From Paenibacillus sp. TCA20 (GTDB lineage Bacteria; Bacillota; Bacilli; Paenibacillales; Paenibacillaceae): a stretch of 52,230 nucleotides of DNA. Shown in pieces: positions 34,787 to 43,703 of this stretch. The position numbers and the translations under genes are program-made. A model generated the notes under the pieces. The model worked only from the letters and a program-made list of their open reading frames with translations. It was not told where the DNA came from and searched no databases. Location of the stretch: contig NZ_BBIW01000022.1 of the NCBI RefSeq assembly GCF_000732325.1, positions 1-52,230 of the forward strand. Direction: 5' to 3'. Positions within the stretch are counted from its first letter, which is position 1. Every line of letters begins with the position of its first letter.

Positions 34787-35737
34787 TCATCCCCTTACGT
34801 CTGCCAGTATCTTCTCTGCGCCTTTTTGAATCAAGCGTTCTGCAACTTCCTCCCCAAGACGTTCAGGATCGCTCCCGATCAGCGTCTCTTTAAGCACCGT
34901 CGATCCATCTGGTGTTCCAACCATCCCCGTCAGCTCGATAAGCTGCTTATGTTCATCCTCTTCTTGATGGGAAGCCCAGGTTGCATACGCTCCGATAGGT
35001 ACTTGGCAGCCTCCGTTCAGCACATTCAAAAATTTCCGTTCAGCTGCAACCGGCAGGGCCGTCTCCAAATCATTGTACAAACTGAGCAAATGAAGGAGCT
35101 CCTTGTCATCCTTCCTGCATTCAATACCGAGCGCACCCTGGCCTACCGCTGGCAGACAAGTGTCCGGAGACAAATAAGCCGTTATCCGATCCTCCCATCC
35201 CATACGAGAAAGACCCGCCGCAGCGAGAATTATAGCATCGAAGCCTTCTGTCTCAAGCTTGCGAAGTCTGGAATCTATATTGCCGCGAATCCATTCAATT
35301 TGAAAGTCAGGACGATAAGCTTTGAGCTGAGACGCTCTGCGCAGACTGCTTGTCCCTACTTTTGCGCCTTGAGGCAGCTCATCCAGGGAAGATCCGGTTC
35401 TGGATATGAGGGCATCTCTTGGATCCTTCCTGCGCGGCACAGCACCAGTAGTCAGTGGTTCGGGAAGTACAGAGGGCATATCCTTCATACTATGTACGGC
35501 CATATCAATCTCGCCGTTCATCATAGCCTGCTCAATTTCTTTGACGAACAGCCCCTTGCCCCCGACTTTGGACAACGTGACATCCAGGATTTGATCGCCC
35601 TTCGTTACAATCTTCTTGATCTCAAAATCAAATAGAAGCCCATGCTGCTTACACAGGTTCTTCAAATCATCAATGACATGCCCTGTCTGTGTTAGAGCCA
35701 GTGCACTTTGTCTGCTTCCTACTACAATCGTTCGCAT
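34787..35737 (-). CDS. hemC: Porphobilinogen deaminase (hydroxymethylbilane synthase)
   Basis: 316-aa enzyme polymerising four porphobilinogens. The dipyrromethane cofactor Cys is in NGGCQVPIGAYA (C244). The N-terminal VGSRQSALALTQT, KDMPSVLP and GTSSLRRASQL motifs are conserved. It starts directly after the met8-like gene stop with no gap and is followed 4 bp later by cobA/hemD. Confidence 0.97.
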   Translation of the reverse strand: MRTIVVGSRQSALALTQTGHVIDDLKNLCKQHGLLFDFEIKKIVTKGDQILDVTLSKVGGKGLFVKEIEQAMMNGEIDMAVHSMKDMPSVLPEPLTTGAVPRRKDPRDALISRTGSSLDELPQGAKVGTSSLRRASQLKAYRPDFQIEWIRGNIDSRLRKLETEGFDAIILAAAGLSRMGWEDRITAYLSPDTCLPAVGQGALGIECRKDDKELLHLLSLYNDLETALPVAAERKFLNVLNGGCQVPIGAYATWASHQEEDEHKQLIELTGMVGTPDGSTVLKETLIGSDPERLGEEVAERLIQKGAEKILADVRG

Positions 35738-36394
35738 TTATTCATTACCCTCCTGATTGTCTGCAATCCAATTATTTCGTTGTTCATCGGACCATAATTC
35801 GAAGCGTCCTTCTCTGATTTCATCTAATATATCTAACTCTAATACTTTTCTCAGCAGATGTCTTCTCTTGCTTGGAACTTCAATACGAGACAGAATCGTT
35901 TGACGAATTTGATGCAAAAAATCAAAGTACACTTGATATTCATCACCATATTCTTGCTCCAGCTGCTGTGCAATGCGTGCGACTGCTCCTGGACTTGAAC
36001 CCGAGGCTGACACAGCGATTGACATCCTGCCGCGGCGTACGACACTCGGTGTAATAAAATCACCGCTGCGAGGCTCATCTGCACTGTTCACCAAAGCACC
36101 TGTCTCTTTCGCTTCTTTAACCACCTGTCGGTTAATATCCGCGTGATTTGTAGCTGTATATACAAGAAAAGCCCCTCTCAGGTCTCCCTGACGGTAGGGC
36201 CTTTGAATCCAGGAGACTTCACTCAGCTGGGCCAGCTGAAGAAGTCTCTCGGTCATCGTGGGACTGATGATCGTAATGTTCGCTCCTGAATTAAGAAGTC
36301 CACTTACCTTGCGCTCAGCCACTGGACCACCGCCAATTATAATGACAGTGCGGCCTGAACAATCCAGCCATATCGGAACATAAGCTTGCTCCAT
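35738..36394 (-). CDS. Precorrin-2 dehydrogenase / sirohydrochlorin ferrochelatase (Met8-like)
   Basis: 218-aa protein of the CysG-N/Met8 type. The NAD-binding motif VIIIGGGPVAERKVSGLLNSGA lies near residue 15, NSADEPRSGDFITPSVVRRG follows, and ISVSASGSSPGAV-type residues (AVSASGSSPGAVARI) carry the expected SGxSP motif. It oxidises precorrin-2 to sirohydrochlorin and may insert iron; whether this one does both is not provable here. It lies 5 bp after hemX, completing a siroheme branch with cobA. Confidence 0.92.
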   Translation of the reverse strand: MEQAYVPIWLDCSGRTVIIIGGGPVAERKVSGLLNSGANITIISPTMTERLLQLAQLSEVSWIQRPYRQGDLRGAFLVYTATNHADINRQVVKEAKETGALVNSADEPRSGDFITPSVVRRGRMSIAVSASGSSPGAVARIAQQLEQEYGDEYQVYFDFLHQIRQTILSRIEVPSKRRHLLRKVLELDILDEIREGRFELWSDEQRNNWIADNQEGNE

Positions 36395-36399
36395 TTACT

Positions 36400-37227
36400 T
36401 CACTCTCCTGTCCAGCGGTGAAATACAGACCAAGCATTACTGATAAAACTAATAATGACAAAGACATAACCGATTAGCGTCCACCGTGCCATAACATGGG
36501 GAGCATGACCATTATATCGTTTTGAAATGAAGTATCCTAAATAGATGCATAATGCAATGAGTGTTGAAAGCACTTTGGCATCGAGTAATAATGGCCAGCG
36601 TTTCTCTGCCATGATCGATAATACAGCAAGCATGACCGAAACGCCGAGCATCGGGGTCCCGATAGAGCTTGACTTGTTCATGTACAAATAGAGCATTTCA
36701 AGACTCGGCATGCGCCGCATCGTATCGCCCCATTGCTTCGACTTGAGCCGGAAATGCAGAAAGAGATAGATCGCAGCAAATACGGCAGCGAGCGTTAGTG
36801 CAGCAAACCCCAGATTAGCAAGAGCGATATGCATGACAAGAAGCCCATGCACAGTCTGCCAATTCAGCATAGGATTGACGACCGGAGCAAGCCAAAAATC
36901 ACTGAGCACCAAAGCACTAAATCCGACCACATTCAGCAGGAATACGATATATTCTGATTTCCTGAACGTTGTCATGATCAGAGATGTAATAACCATGCTG
37001 AAGGTGAATAAGAATACAAAATCATACATCGAATAGATTGGAATATGTCCCAGTTCCACCGTCCGAAGAATGAGGTAAATCAGCTGCATCAGGAACACGA
37101 CAACAAGAAGCCCTGTGCCCATCCGCTTCGCACTCGTGTTGCGTCGAATGCAATCCGAGAAATAAAACAGAAGGCTCAGGGCATAAATATAAATCAGCAT
37201 AGTGTGAATCGTATCTACTGTAGACAC
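36400..37227 (-). CDS. hemX: HemX / CcsA-like cytochrome c assembly membrane protein
   Basis: 275-aa integral membrane protein with about eight hydrophobic helices and conserved MDWL-free topology of the CcsA/HemX group (e.g. VHGLLVMHIALANLGFAALTLAAVFAAIYLF). The heme-handling WGxxWxWD motif of true CcsA proteins is not present, which fits HemX. In B. subtilis, HemX lies between hemA and hemC and lowers HemA level. The same position here, 14 bp after hemA, supports the call. It starts with GTG. Confidence 0.88.
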   Translation of the reverse strand: MSTVDTIHTMLIYIYALSLLFYFSDCIRRNTSAKRMGTGLLVVVFLMQLIYLILRTVELGHIPIYSMYDFVFLFTFSMVITSLIMTTFRKSEYIVFLLNVVGFSALVLSDFWLAPVVNPMLNWQTVHGLLVMHIALANLGFAALTLAAVFAAIYLFLHFRLKSKQWGDTMRRMPSLEMLYLYMNKSSSIGTPMLGVSVMLAVLSIMAEKRWPLLLDAKVLSTLIALCIYLGYFISKRYNGHAPHVMARWTLIGYVFVIISFISNAWSVFHRWTGE

Positions 37228-37241
37228 TTCTTACACCTGCC

Positions 37242-38627
37242 TTACAGGCTCACTGGAACATATGCAATCCGTGAAGGTGCTTGCTCCACCTCACGACCAG
37301 GCTCCGTGGCCGGCTTCATATTCACTCTTGAGGAAACAGAAGACTCTTCCTTGTCTTCGAGCTCTTCCTCAAGACCAAACATGGTAGTGAACATCGATAA
37401 TGCATCATCCGCATTCTTATCCACTGCCATTTCTTTTATACGATTAATGGGCTCATGCGTCATTTGATTAAGCATACTCTTTGTCAGTCGCCGTATCACC
37501 TTACGTTGCCGCTCATCCAGCTCGGGCAGCTTGTTAAACAAGCTCTCCAGCGTTTCCTCATGAACACTGTTGGCTTTCTCCTGCAAAGCTCGAATCACAG
37601 GACGAACCCCCAAGGTTTTGAGCCAATGATTAAATTCTTCAATCTCTTCCTCGATAAAGGAATCGATCTTCGCTGCCTCGATCCGGCGCATCTCCAGATT
37701 GGTCTCAACCACGCCTTCAAGATCATCGATATCATATAAGAAGACATTAGCGATATCTGAAATTACAGGATCTATATCCCGAGGCACAGCAATATCGATC
37801 ATGAACAACGGACGTGACTTTCTTCGCTTCATGCTGTCTTTAACCATATCAGCCGAGATAACGAAATCCTTCGCTCCTGTTGAGCTGATCAAAATGTCCA
37901 CTTCATGAAGACGTGTAAATGCCTGTTCCATGGTGCATGCTGTTCCGTCAAATTTGGCTGCCAGCTCCTCTGCGCGTGAGAAGGTCCGATTCGCCACAAT
38001 GACTTCTTCCGCACCATTCGCATACAAATGCTGAACAGTGAGCTCACTCATCTTCCCTGCACCCAGAATCATGACCTTCTTATGATTAAAGGAGCCGAAG
38101 ATGCGCTTCCCTAGTTCAACAGCAGCATAACTGACAGAAACCGCCGCTTCACCAATCGAAGTCTCGCTGTGCGCTCTCTTGCCTACAGAGATGGCATGCT
38201 TGAACAGCGTATTAAACCACGTTCCAGTTGCCTTCTCAGCTTGAGCCGTTAAGAAGGCCTGCTTAACCTGGCCTAGAATTTGGGTCTCTCCGATCACCAT
38301 GGAGTCCAGTCCGCTGGTTACCCGAAATAAATGACGTATCGCCTGTTCATCTTCATATATATAGAGATGTTGAGTAAACTCCTCGCGGGAAATACCAAAC
38401 CAATGCTCCATGAAGCTGCGTATGAAATACCCGCACATATGGAGACGATCAACCACCACATACATTTCCGTACGGTTGCATGTAGCCACGATGACGCCTT
38501 CCAATACACTGTTTGTCTTCTTGAGCTCTCGGAGCGCTGATGGCAGGTCTTTTTCATCAAATGTAAACCGTTCTCTTACTTCTACAGGCGCTGTGCGATA
38601 GTTTAACCCAACTGCGACGATGTGCAT
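37242..38627 (-). CDS. hemA: Glutamyl-tRNA reductase
   Basis: 461-aa first enzyme of the C5 heme pathway, reducing Glu-tRNA to glutamate-1-semialdehyde. The catalytic Cys is C50 in VATCNRTEMYVV. The NADPH domain carries VMILGAGKMSELTVQHL, and the C-terminal dimerisation helix bundle is followed by a low-complexity tail. The start is ATG with AGGTGA upstream. As the first gene of the hem operon it is the likely control point, but no clear promoter was identified in the 38628-38949 region upstream. Confidence 0.96.
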   Translation of the reverse strand: MHIVAVGLNYRTAPVEVRERFTFDEKDLPSALRELKKTNSVLEGVIVATCNRTEMYVVVDRLHMCGYFIRSFMEHWFGISREEFTQHLYIYEDEQAIRHLFRVTSGLDSMVIGETQILGQVKQAFLTAQAEKATGTWFNTLFKHAISVGKRAHSETSIGEAAVSVSYAAVELGKRIFGSFNHKKVMILGAGKMSELTVQHLYANGAEEVIVANRTFSRAEELAAKFDGTACTMEQAFTRLHEVDILISSTGAKDFVISADMVKDSMKRRKSRPLFMIDIAVPRDIDPVISDIANVFLYDIDDLEGVVETNLEMRRIEAAKIDSFIEEEIEEFNHWLKTLGVRPVIRALQEKANSVHEETLESLFNKLPELDERQRKVIRRLTKSMLNQMTHEPINRIKEMAVDKNADDALSMFTTMFGLEEELEDKEESSVSSRVNMKPATEPGREVEQAPSRIAYVPVSL

Positions 38628-38949
38628 TGCAAGTTCACCTGCCTCTACAAAATTCGTAAATCATTAAATCCATTCACATGAAATAGATTCAGTCTATAAA
38701 AACAATTAAATGTGTTATTAGCAATTAGCCTTAAGCAGTATTTAGTATAACATATGTACAGTTTCGCCCTAATGCTTTTTATGACATGTTTATGAAATCC
38801 TCATCTTCTTAACCTATGGATTCAAATGTGCCTACTTAATTTTACCGCCACTTCATTAATTTATACGTTGTAAACTCATTTGAAACTTGTACAGCTCACC
38901 ATCGAATATTACAGTTAGGAGAATTTCTAGTTTATTACATAAAATATAT
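38628..38949. other. AT-rich gap upstream of hemA, no gene
   Basis: About 320 bp before hemA contain no plausible ORF or RNA gene. A TATACT box and a short inverted repeat ATAGA-N5-TCTAT (38683-38697) are present, but no matching -35 element could be fixed. The hem operon promoter must lie here. Confidence 0.5.
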
Positions 38950-38975
38950 AAAAAAACCATGGAAATTCCATGGTT
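38950..38975 (-). terminator. Rho-independent terminator of speD
   Basis: A perfect hairpin AACCATGGAA / TTCCATGGTT with almost no loop, followed by a run of T. It is about 35 bp after the speD stop. Confidence 0.85.
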
Positions 38976-39009
38976 CTTTATTAAATGTATCGTATTATAA
39001 ATCTGTGTA

Positions 39010-39408
39010 TTATACAAGCTCAATCTGTTGTTTTACAGGCTGTTCGACATCTAATTCGCCATTCCCACGCACTAATGTCTTTGAAAAAATCTTCTCCGGG
39101 TTCAAAGCCGATACCAGGTAATCAACAGCAAGCTGCGGATCAACCAATTCTCCACAAGTGTAACAATCAATCGCGGCAAAGCCTCTTTCAGGGTGCGTAT
39201 GAATCGAGAGATGACTCTCAGCCAACATGACTAGCACAGTAACCCCGTGTGGCTCAAACTGTCTGGATTGCACGGACAAGATGGTCGCATCACAAGCTTC
39301 TGCGGCTTCTACCATCTGTACTTGCAAGAAATCCTCATTGTTCAACAGATCAAAGTCTACTCCCCAAGTGTCAACAGCAACGTGTCTTCCGAAAGTTGTA
39401 TTTCCCAT
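39010..39408 (-). CDS. speD: S-adenosylmethionine decarboxylase proenzyme (prokaryotic SpeD/SpeH type)
   Basis: 132-aa proenzyme giving decarboxylated SAM for spermidine synthesis. It should self-cleave between E64 and S65 in the sequence AESHLSIHTHPE to form the pyruvoyl group. H70 and C85 match the other two catalytic positions of the bacterial family, and the length is standard. The ATG has AAGGGGG upstream. It is preceded by a long structured leader and flanked by terminators on both sides, so it is monocistronic. No spermidine synthase is adjacent. Confidence 0.95.
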   Translation of the reverse strand: MGNTTFGRHVAVDTWGVDFDLLNNEDFLQVQMVEAAEACDATILSVQSRQFEPHGVTVLVMLAESHLSIHTHPERGFAAIDCYTCGELVDPQLAVDYLVSALNPEKIFSKTLVRGNGELDVEQPVKQQIELV

Positions 39409-39557
39409 CTTTCGGTTCCCCCTTCCTAGGAATAAAATGTTTGAAAAAATTTCATCCGCTAGGACCTACGTCATTCACTTCCCGAGGGATAAATCTCTCG
39501 CAACATACACAATGTCCTGAGTGAATCCTGGTTCCTATATTCTTTTCAACGAGAATA
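39409..39557 (-). promoter_or_regulatory. Long structured 5' leader of speD
   Basis: About 140 nt separate the candidate promoter from the speD ATG. On the minus strand ATTCACT can pair with AGTGAAT, enclosing a smaller CGAGAGA...TCCCTCG hairpin. AGGA just before ATTCACT can pair with a TCCT downstream. An early TAGGAA complements TTCCTA just before the ribosome-binding site. The arrangement would suit translational or attenuation control, but I recognise no described RNA family. Confidence 0.4.
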
Positions 39558-39586
39558 AAAATAACACCTATTCATTACAAATGCAA
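39558..39586 (-). promoter_or_regulatory. Candidate speD promoter
   Basis: TTGCAT at 39586-39581, a 17-bp spacer, and TATTTT at 39563-39558. The -10 is weak, but position and spacing fit. Confidence 0.45.
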
Positions 39587-39679
39587 CAGTTTTTTCAAGA
39601 ACAATACAGTATATTTTTTTTGACCTGAAGTGGACCAAACACCAAAAAAATAATACCGTGTAAGGTTTACTAGAACCAA

Positions 39680-39708
39680 AGAAAAGCCCGCTCAGTAAAG
39701 AGCAGGCT
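39680..39708 (-). terminator. Rho-independent terminator of the 196-aa unknown gene
   Basis: AGCCTGCTC pairs with GAGCGGGCT (9 bp, one G-U) around a 6-nt loop, followed by TTTCTTT. It is 17 bp after the gene. Confidence 0.88.
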
Positions 39709-39725
39709 CTGCATTATGAATATAT

Positions 39726-40316
39726 TTAGGCTTCAAGAGTAAATAGTATGAATGCTTCTATCCGTAACTGCTCATCAATATGACGAATTTCCTCCTGGCA
39801 AGATACCTTGTTTCTTGCATCGAGCAGTTGGTTAATACTGCTCTTCACACGTAATATTTTCTGTTCAACATCACGTGATCGGTATTGCTGTTCAAACTCC
39901 TGCAAGGAATTCTTGTATTCGTATACGATGCGAGCTTGGTCTTGTTTGACTTCAATAATCTTGCGAACAGAGCCTTGGGAATAAAAATACATCATGGTAA
40001 AACCAGCATACACCCGGTTCTCCATTCCTTCACCCTTGAAAGCAAGAAACAATTTGCGCACGACACTCGTCAGCTGAGGATTCACTAGACGGCAAGACAA
40101 CTCACAGACATATAATCCATCTTCTCGATCAAATGGGAAATAGACTTCCTCTCCAGCACCATCACGAAGTACAACATCCTGCCCGCCCTTGCCCAGCACT
40201 TTCACTCGTTGGTGCTGAAGCTGGCTGTCTTCGGCCATTTTTAAAAACTGCTGCATCTGAGGTTCTGTTAATTTCAAAGTGGCTTTAACATATTCTGTGG
40301 CTAACCGCTGAGCCAT
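39726..40316 (-). CDS. Conserved protein of unknown function (196 aa)
   Basis: I do not recognise a characterised family. The protein starts MAQRLATEYVKATLKL, contains a compact alpha/beta middle (VVLRDGAGEEVYFPFDREDGLYVCELSCRLVNPQL), a basic/Tyr segment (NRVYAGFTMMYFYSQGSVRKIIEV) and a long helical C-terminus rich in Glu/Gln/Arg that may form a coiled coil (about 130-190). There is no signal peptide, transmembrane helix or nucleotide-binding motif. I choose ATG 40316, which has GAGGAG 7 nt upstream. The upstream in-frame ATG at 40382 lies right by the -10 box. It is monocistronic, between speD and engB. Confidence 0.75.
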   Translation of the reverse strand: MAQRLATEYVKATLKLTEPQMQQFLKMAEDSQLQHQRVKVLGKGGQDVVLRDGAGEEVYFPFDREDGLYVCELSCRLVNPQLTSVVRKLFLAFKGEGMENRVYAGFTMMYFYSQGSVRKIIEVKQDQARIVYEYKNSLQEFEQQYRSRDVEQKILRVKSSINQLLDARNKVSCQEEIRHIDEQLRIEAFILFTLEA

Positions 40317-40393
40317 AAAAAATCTCCTCAATTCTTTCCCGACCATTCTGTAGTCAGGCCGATTTAAAACCGTAATGTTCATTACTTAGCTTC

Positions 40394-40423
40394 ATTATAC
40401 ACTACCGCGGGCGGAACCCGCCC
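40394..40423 (-). promoter_or_regulatory. Candidate promoter with GC palindrome upstream of the 196-aa gene
   Basis: A perfect TATAAT lies at 40399-40394. No -35 box is seen at the usual distance. Instead, a perfect palindrome GGGCGG-N3-CCGCCC covers 40423-40409 in an otherwise AT-rich region. The layout is compatible with an activator- or repressor-controlled promoter. Confidence 0.45.
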
Positions 40424-40589
40424 TTCTGCCATGCAATGAATTTCTGCTTTAAATCATTAAAAATCAGGAAGAAACTTGAAATTATACATCCCATAGGGAA
40501 AATGCTCATTATTCTGCAAGAAAGTTCGTGTTAGCTCGATTGTTCTGCAAGATCGTCTGGTCACTTGCTTTTGGTGAGAATTGTTAGGA

Positions 40590-41204
40590 CTACTCTTCTA
40601 TAGACGGCTGTTCTTCTGTAAACCCTGCATAACGGGATATGACTGCCCACAGCTCATCCTTGCCTAAACCTTCCTCTGACGAGAAAGAGACAAAGCTGTC
40701 TTCGGGATGAAGACCGATCGCATCTCTTATGACTTTTGCATGCTTGGCTCGGCGTGTCTTAGGAATCTTATCCATCTTCGTAGTCACGACGCATACGGGA
40801 AGCCCATGATGCTTCAGCCATTCATACATCATAATGTCGTCTTTCGTAGGGGGATGACGCATATCAATCATCTGCATGACCAGCTTCAGTTCTTCTCGTT
40901 CAAGCAAATACTTCTCCATCATTTGACCGAAGAGCGCACGCTGTGTCTTCGATACTTTGGCATACCCATAGCCTGGAAAATCCACAAAATAAAGCGCATC
41001 ATTAATGCGGTAATAATTAAGCTGCTGGGTTTTGCCTGGGGTTGAGCTCGTTCTTGCCAGATTCTTACGATTAATCAATCGATTGATCAGCGAAGATTTC
41101 CCCACATTGGAACGCCCTGCCAGAGCAATCTCCGGCAAGGCGTCCTCAGGGTATTGGCTAGGGCTGACCGCACTAATGATAAATTCGGATTTTGTAACTT
41201 TCAT
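40590..41204 (-). CDS. engB: Ribosome biogenesis GTP-binding protein EngB (YsxC)
   Basis: 204-aa essential GTPase for 50S subunit assembly. The G1 motif GRSNVGKS is at residues 30-37. G2 lies in the TSSTPGKTQ segment, G3 is DFPGYGYAKV and G4 is TKMDK. It lies 72 bp after lonA, as in B. subtilis. Confidence 0.96.
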   Translation of the reverse strand: MKVTKSEFIISAVSPSQYPEDALPEIALAGRSNVGKSSLINRLINRKNLARTSSTPGKTQQLNYYRINDALYFVDFPGYGYAKVSKTQRALFGQMMEKYLLEREELKLVMQMIDMRHPPTKDDIMMYEWLKHHGLPVCVVTTKMDKIPKTRRAKHAKVIRDAIGLHPEDSFVSFSSEEGLGKDELWAVISRYAGFTEEQPSIEE

Positions 41205-41276
41205 AATCGATATTTATCCTCTCTTCATAACACACCAATGAAATAATGGAACTCTCGTTGATGCTCATTGGCTTAT

Positions 41277-43616
41277 CTAGTGCACACCTGCCTGTTGTTC
41301 GACCAGTGCATGCTGAAGCACTTGATCCATGTGTGCAACAGGTACGAATTCAACATCTTCTCGTACACTGTCCGGTATATCTCTTAAATCCCGTTCATTA
41401 TCCTTCGGGAGCAAAATTTTCTTATATCCTGCACGATGTGCCGCAAGCGATTTCTCCTTCAGTCCGCCAATCGGGAGAACCCGGCCGCGGAGTGTAATCT
41501 CACCTGTCATCGCCACATCCTTGGATACATGACGGTTAGTCAATGCAGATATCAGTGCAGCAGCCATTGTAATTCCGGCAGAAGGTCCATCCTTTGGAAT
41601 GGCACCTTCCGGAATGTGAATGTGAATATCGTTCTTCTCGTGGAAGTCAGGTGCGATCCCGAGATCCCCTGCTTTGGAACGTGTATAACTGAAGGCTGCT
41701 TGCGCAGATTCCTTCATAACATCCCCCAGTTTACCCGTCAGAGTAAGCTTGCCTGTACCCGGAACAACAGTCACTTCGATAACGAGTGTCTCACCACCGA
41801 CCTCTGTCCAAGCAAGTCCCGTAACCGTCCCGATCTGATCCTCAAGCTCAGCAACACCGTAACGGAATTTCTGCGGACCTAAGTAATCTTTCACATCATC
41901 CGGAGCGATAACAATCTTGCCTGTGTGGCCGGATACGATCTTCTTCGCAGCCTTGCGGCATAGGGAAGCCATCTGCTGCTCCAGATTTCTCACGCCGGAT
42001 TCTCTCGTGTATTCACGAATGACTTTCAAGAGAGCATCCTGCTGCACTTCCACTTGTTCTTCGGTCAATCCATGCTCTGTGATCTGCTTCGGCAGCAAAT
42101 ACCGGCTTGCGATCTGCAGCTTCTCCAGCTCCGTATACCCTGGAATGTTAAGCACTTCCATCCGATCGAGGAGTGGACGCGGAATACTGTGAATCGTATT
42201 GGCTGTCGTTACAAACATGACGTTTGACAGGTCAAAGGGAAGCTCTACAAAATGGTCACTGAACGTATTGTTTTGTTCAGGATCAAGCACTTCAAGTAGA
42301 GCAGAGGATGGATCTCCGCGAAAATCAGAAGCCATCTTGTCGATCTCATCCAGCAAAAATACTGGATTCAGTGAACCTGCGGTCTTCATTCCTTGAATGA
42401 TTCGGCCAGGCATGGCACCGACATACGTTCTTCGATGTCCGCGAATTTCGGCTTCGTCTCTTACACCGCCCAAGGAGATACGCACAAACTCACGGCCAAG
42501 TGATTTGGCAATAGAACGCGCAAGTGATGTCTTACCTACCCCTGGAGGACCTACAAGACAAAGAATCGGACCTTTCAGCTTCTTCACCAGCTTCTGGACA
42601 GCTAGATATTCAAGCACGCGCTCCTTCGGCTTCTCTAGACCGTAATGATCTGCATCCAGCACTTCTTCAGCGGCATGAATATCCAGATCATCTTCCGTCT
42701 TGCGGCTCCATGGTAGAGCTAACAGCCAATCCACGTAATTGCGGATTACGCCGCCCTCTGCGGAGCTGGCAGGCATTTTCTCAAGCCGATCAATTTCCTT
42801 CTCGACCTTCTCTCGCACTTTGTCAGGGAGTGACAGCTCTGCCGCACCCGTACGAAGCTCTTCAACTTCACCGGCACGCCCTTCCTTCTCGCCAAGCTCC
42901 TTCTGTATCGCCTTCATTTGCTCACGAAGATAATACTCCTTCTGGGTCTTCTCCATCTGCTTCTTGACCCGCTGGTTAATCTTGCGCTCCAGCTCAAGGA
43001 CCTCACGCTCATTATTCAAAATGTCCAGCAGCTTCTCAAGCCGCTGTTTTACATCTACTGTTTCCAAAATATCCTGTTTGTCCTTGATCTTCAGGGACAA
43101 GTGACTCGTTATAACATCCGCAAGACGCCCCGGCTCTTCAATATCGGATACAGCTGCAAGGGTCTCGGGTGTTACCTTCTTCGATAGATTTATATAATTT
43201 TCAAACTGGCTGAGAACGGTCCGCATTAATGCATCTGTCTCTGGATGGTCCGCCTCTTCCTCCGGCAGCTCCACCGCCAGCACTTCATAGAACTCGTCTT
43301 GATCTGTATACTCTGTTATCTCTGCTCGTTCAAGTCCTTCCACGAGAACACGAATGGTTCCATTCGGAAGCTTCAGCATTTGTCTGACCTTCGCCACTGT
43401 ACCGATCCGATAAATATCCTCACGTGCAGGATCTTCTATATTTACGTCAGATTGAGAACACAGGAGAATCAGATGTTCTTCTACCATCGCTTTTTCCAAA
43501 GCCTTGACGGATTTCTCCCTGCCCACGTCGAGATGCAGCACCATGCTCGGATAGACGAGAAGTCCTCTTAAAGGCAGTAAAGGAAAACGACGAACTTTGG
43601 TTTTGCTCGGCCCCAT
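41277..43616 (-). CDS. lon: ATP-dependent protease LonA
   Basis: 779-aa cytosolic AAA+ serine protease for misfolded and regulatory proteins. The N-terminal substrate domain begins RRFPLLPLRGLLVYPSMVLHLDVGR. Walker A is GPPGVGKT and Walker B is FLLDEIDKM. The Ser-Lys dyad region includes DGPSAGITMA and the later lysine in GGLKEKSLAAHRAG. I use ATG 43616, which has GGAGG 10 nt upstream. The ATG 42 bp further up lacks a ribosome-binding site. No CIRCE or CtsR-type operator was seen in the gap after lonB. Confidence 0.96.
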   Translation of the reverse strand: MGPSKTKVRRFPLLPLRGLLVYPSMVLHLDVGREKSVKALEKAMVEEHLILLCSQSDVNIEDPAREDIYRIGTVAKVRQMLKLPNGTIRVLVEGLERAEITEYTDQDEFYEVLAVELPEEEADHPETDALMRTVLSQFENYINLSKKVTPETLAAVSDIEEPGRLADVITSHLSLKIKDKQDILETVDVKQRLEKLLDILNNEREVLELERKINQRVKKQMEKTQKEYYLREQMKAIQKELGEKEGRAGEVEELRTGAAELSLPDKVREKVEKEIDRLEKMPASSAEGGVIRNYVDWLLALPWSRKTEDDLDIHAAEEVLDADHYGLEKPKERVLEYLAVQKLVKKLKGPILCLVGPPGVGKTSLARSIAKSLGREFVRISLGGVRDEAEIRGHRRTYVGAMPGRIIQGMKTAGSLNPVFLLDEIDKMASDFRGDPSSALLEVLDPEQNNTFSDHFVELPFDLSNVMFVTTANTIHSIPRPLLDRMEVLNIPGYTELEKLQIASRYLLPKQITEHGLTEEQVEVQQDALLKVIREYTRESGVRNLEQQMASLCRKAAKKIVSGHTGKIVIAPDDVKDYLGPQKFRYGVAELEDQIGTVTGLAWTEVGGETLVIEVTVVPGTGKLTLTGKLGDVMKESAQAAFSYTRSKAGDLGIAPDFHEKNDIHIHIPEGAIPKDGPSAGITMAAALISALTNRHVSKDVAMTGEITLRGRVLPIGGLKEKSLAAHRAGYKKILLPKDNERDLRDIPDSVREDVEFVPVAHMDQVLQHALVEQQAGVH

Positions 43617-43703
43617 CGCTTTCACACCTCCAATGGCTCTCAGGTTGTTATCATTCATTATTCTATCAAATGTTCACATAAAAAACCAATGAAGGAGAAG
43701 TCT

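Noticed and set aside
38683..38697. PerR or Fur box upstream of hemA
   Set aside because: The inverted repeat ATAGA-N5-TCTAT is only 5 bp per arm and matches neither consensus. It stays a simple note.
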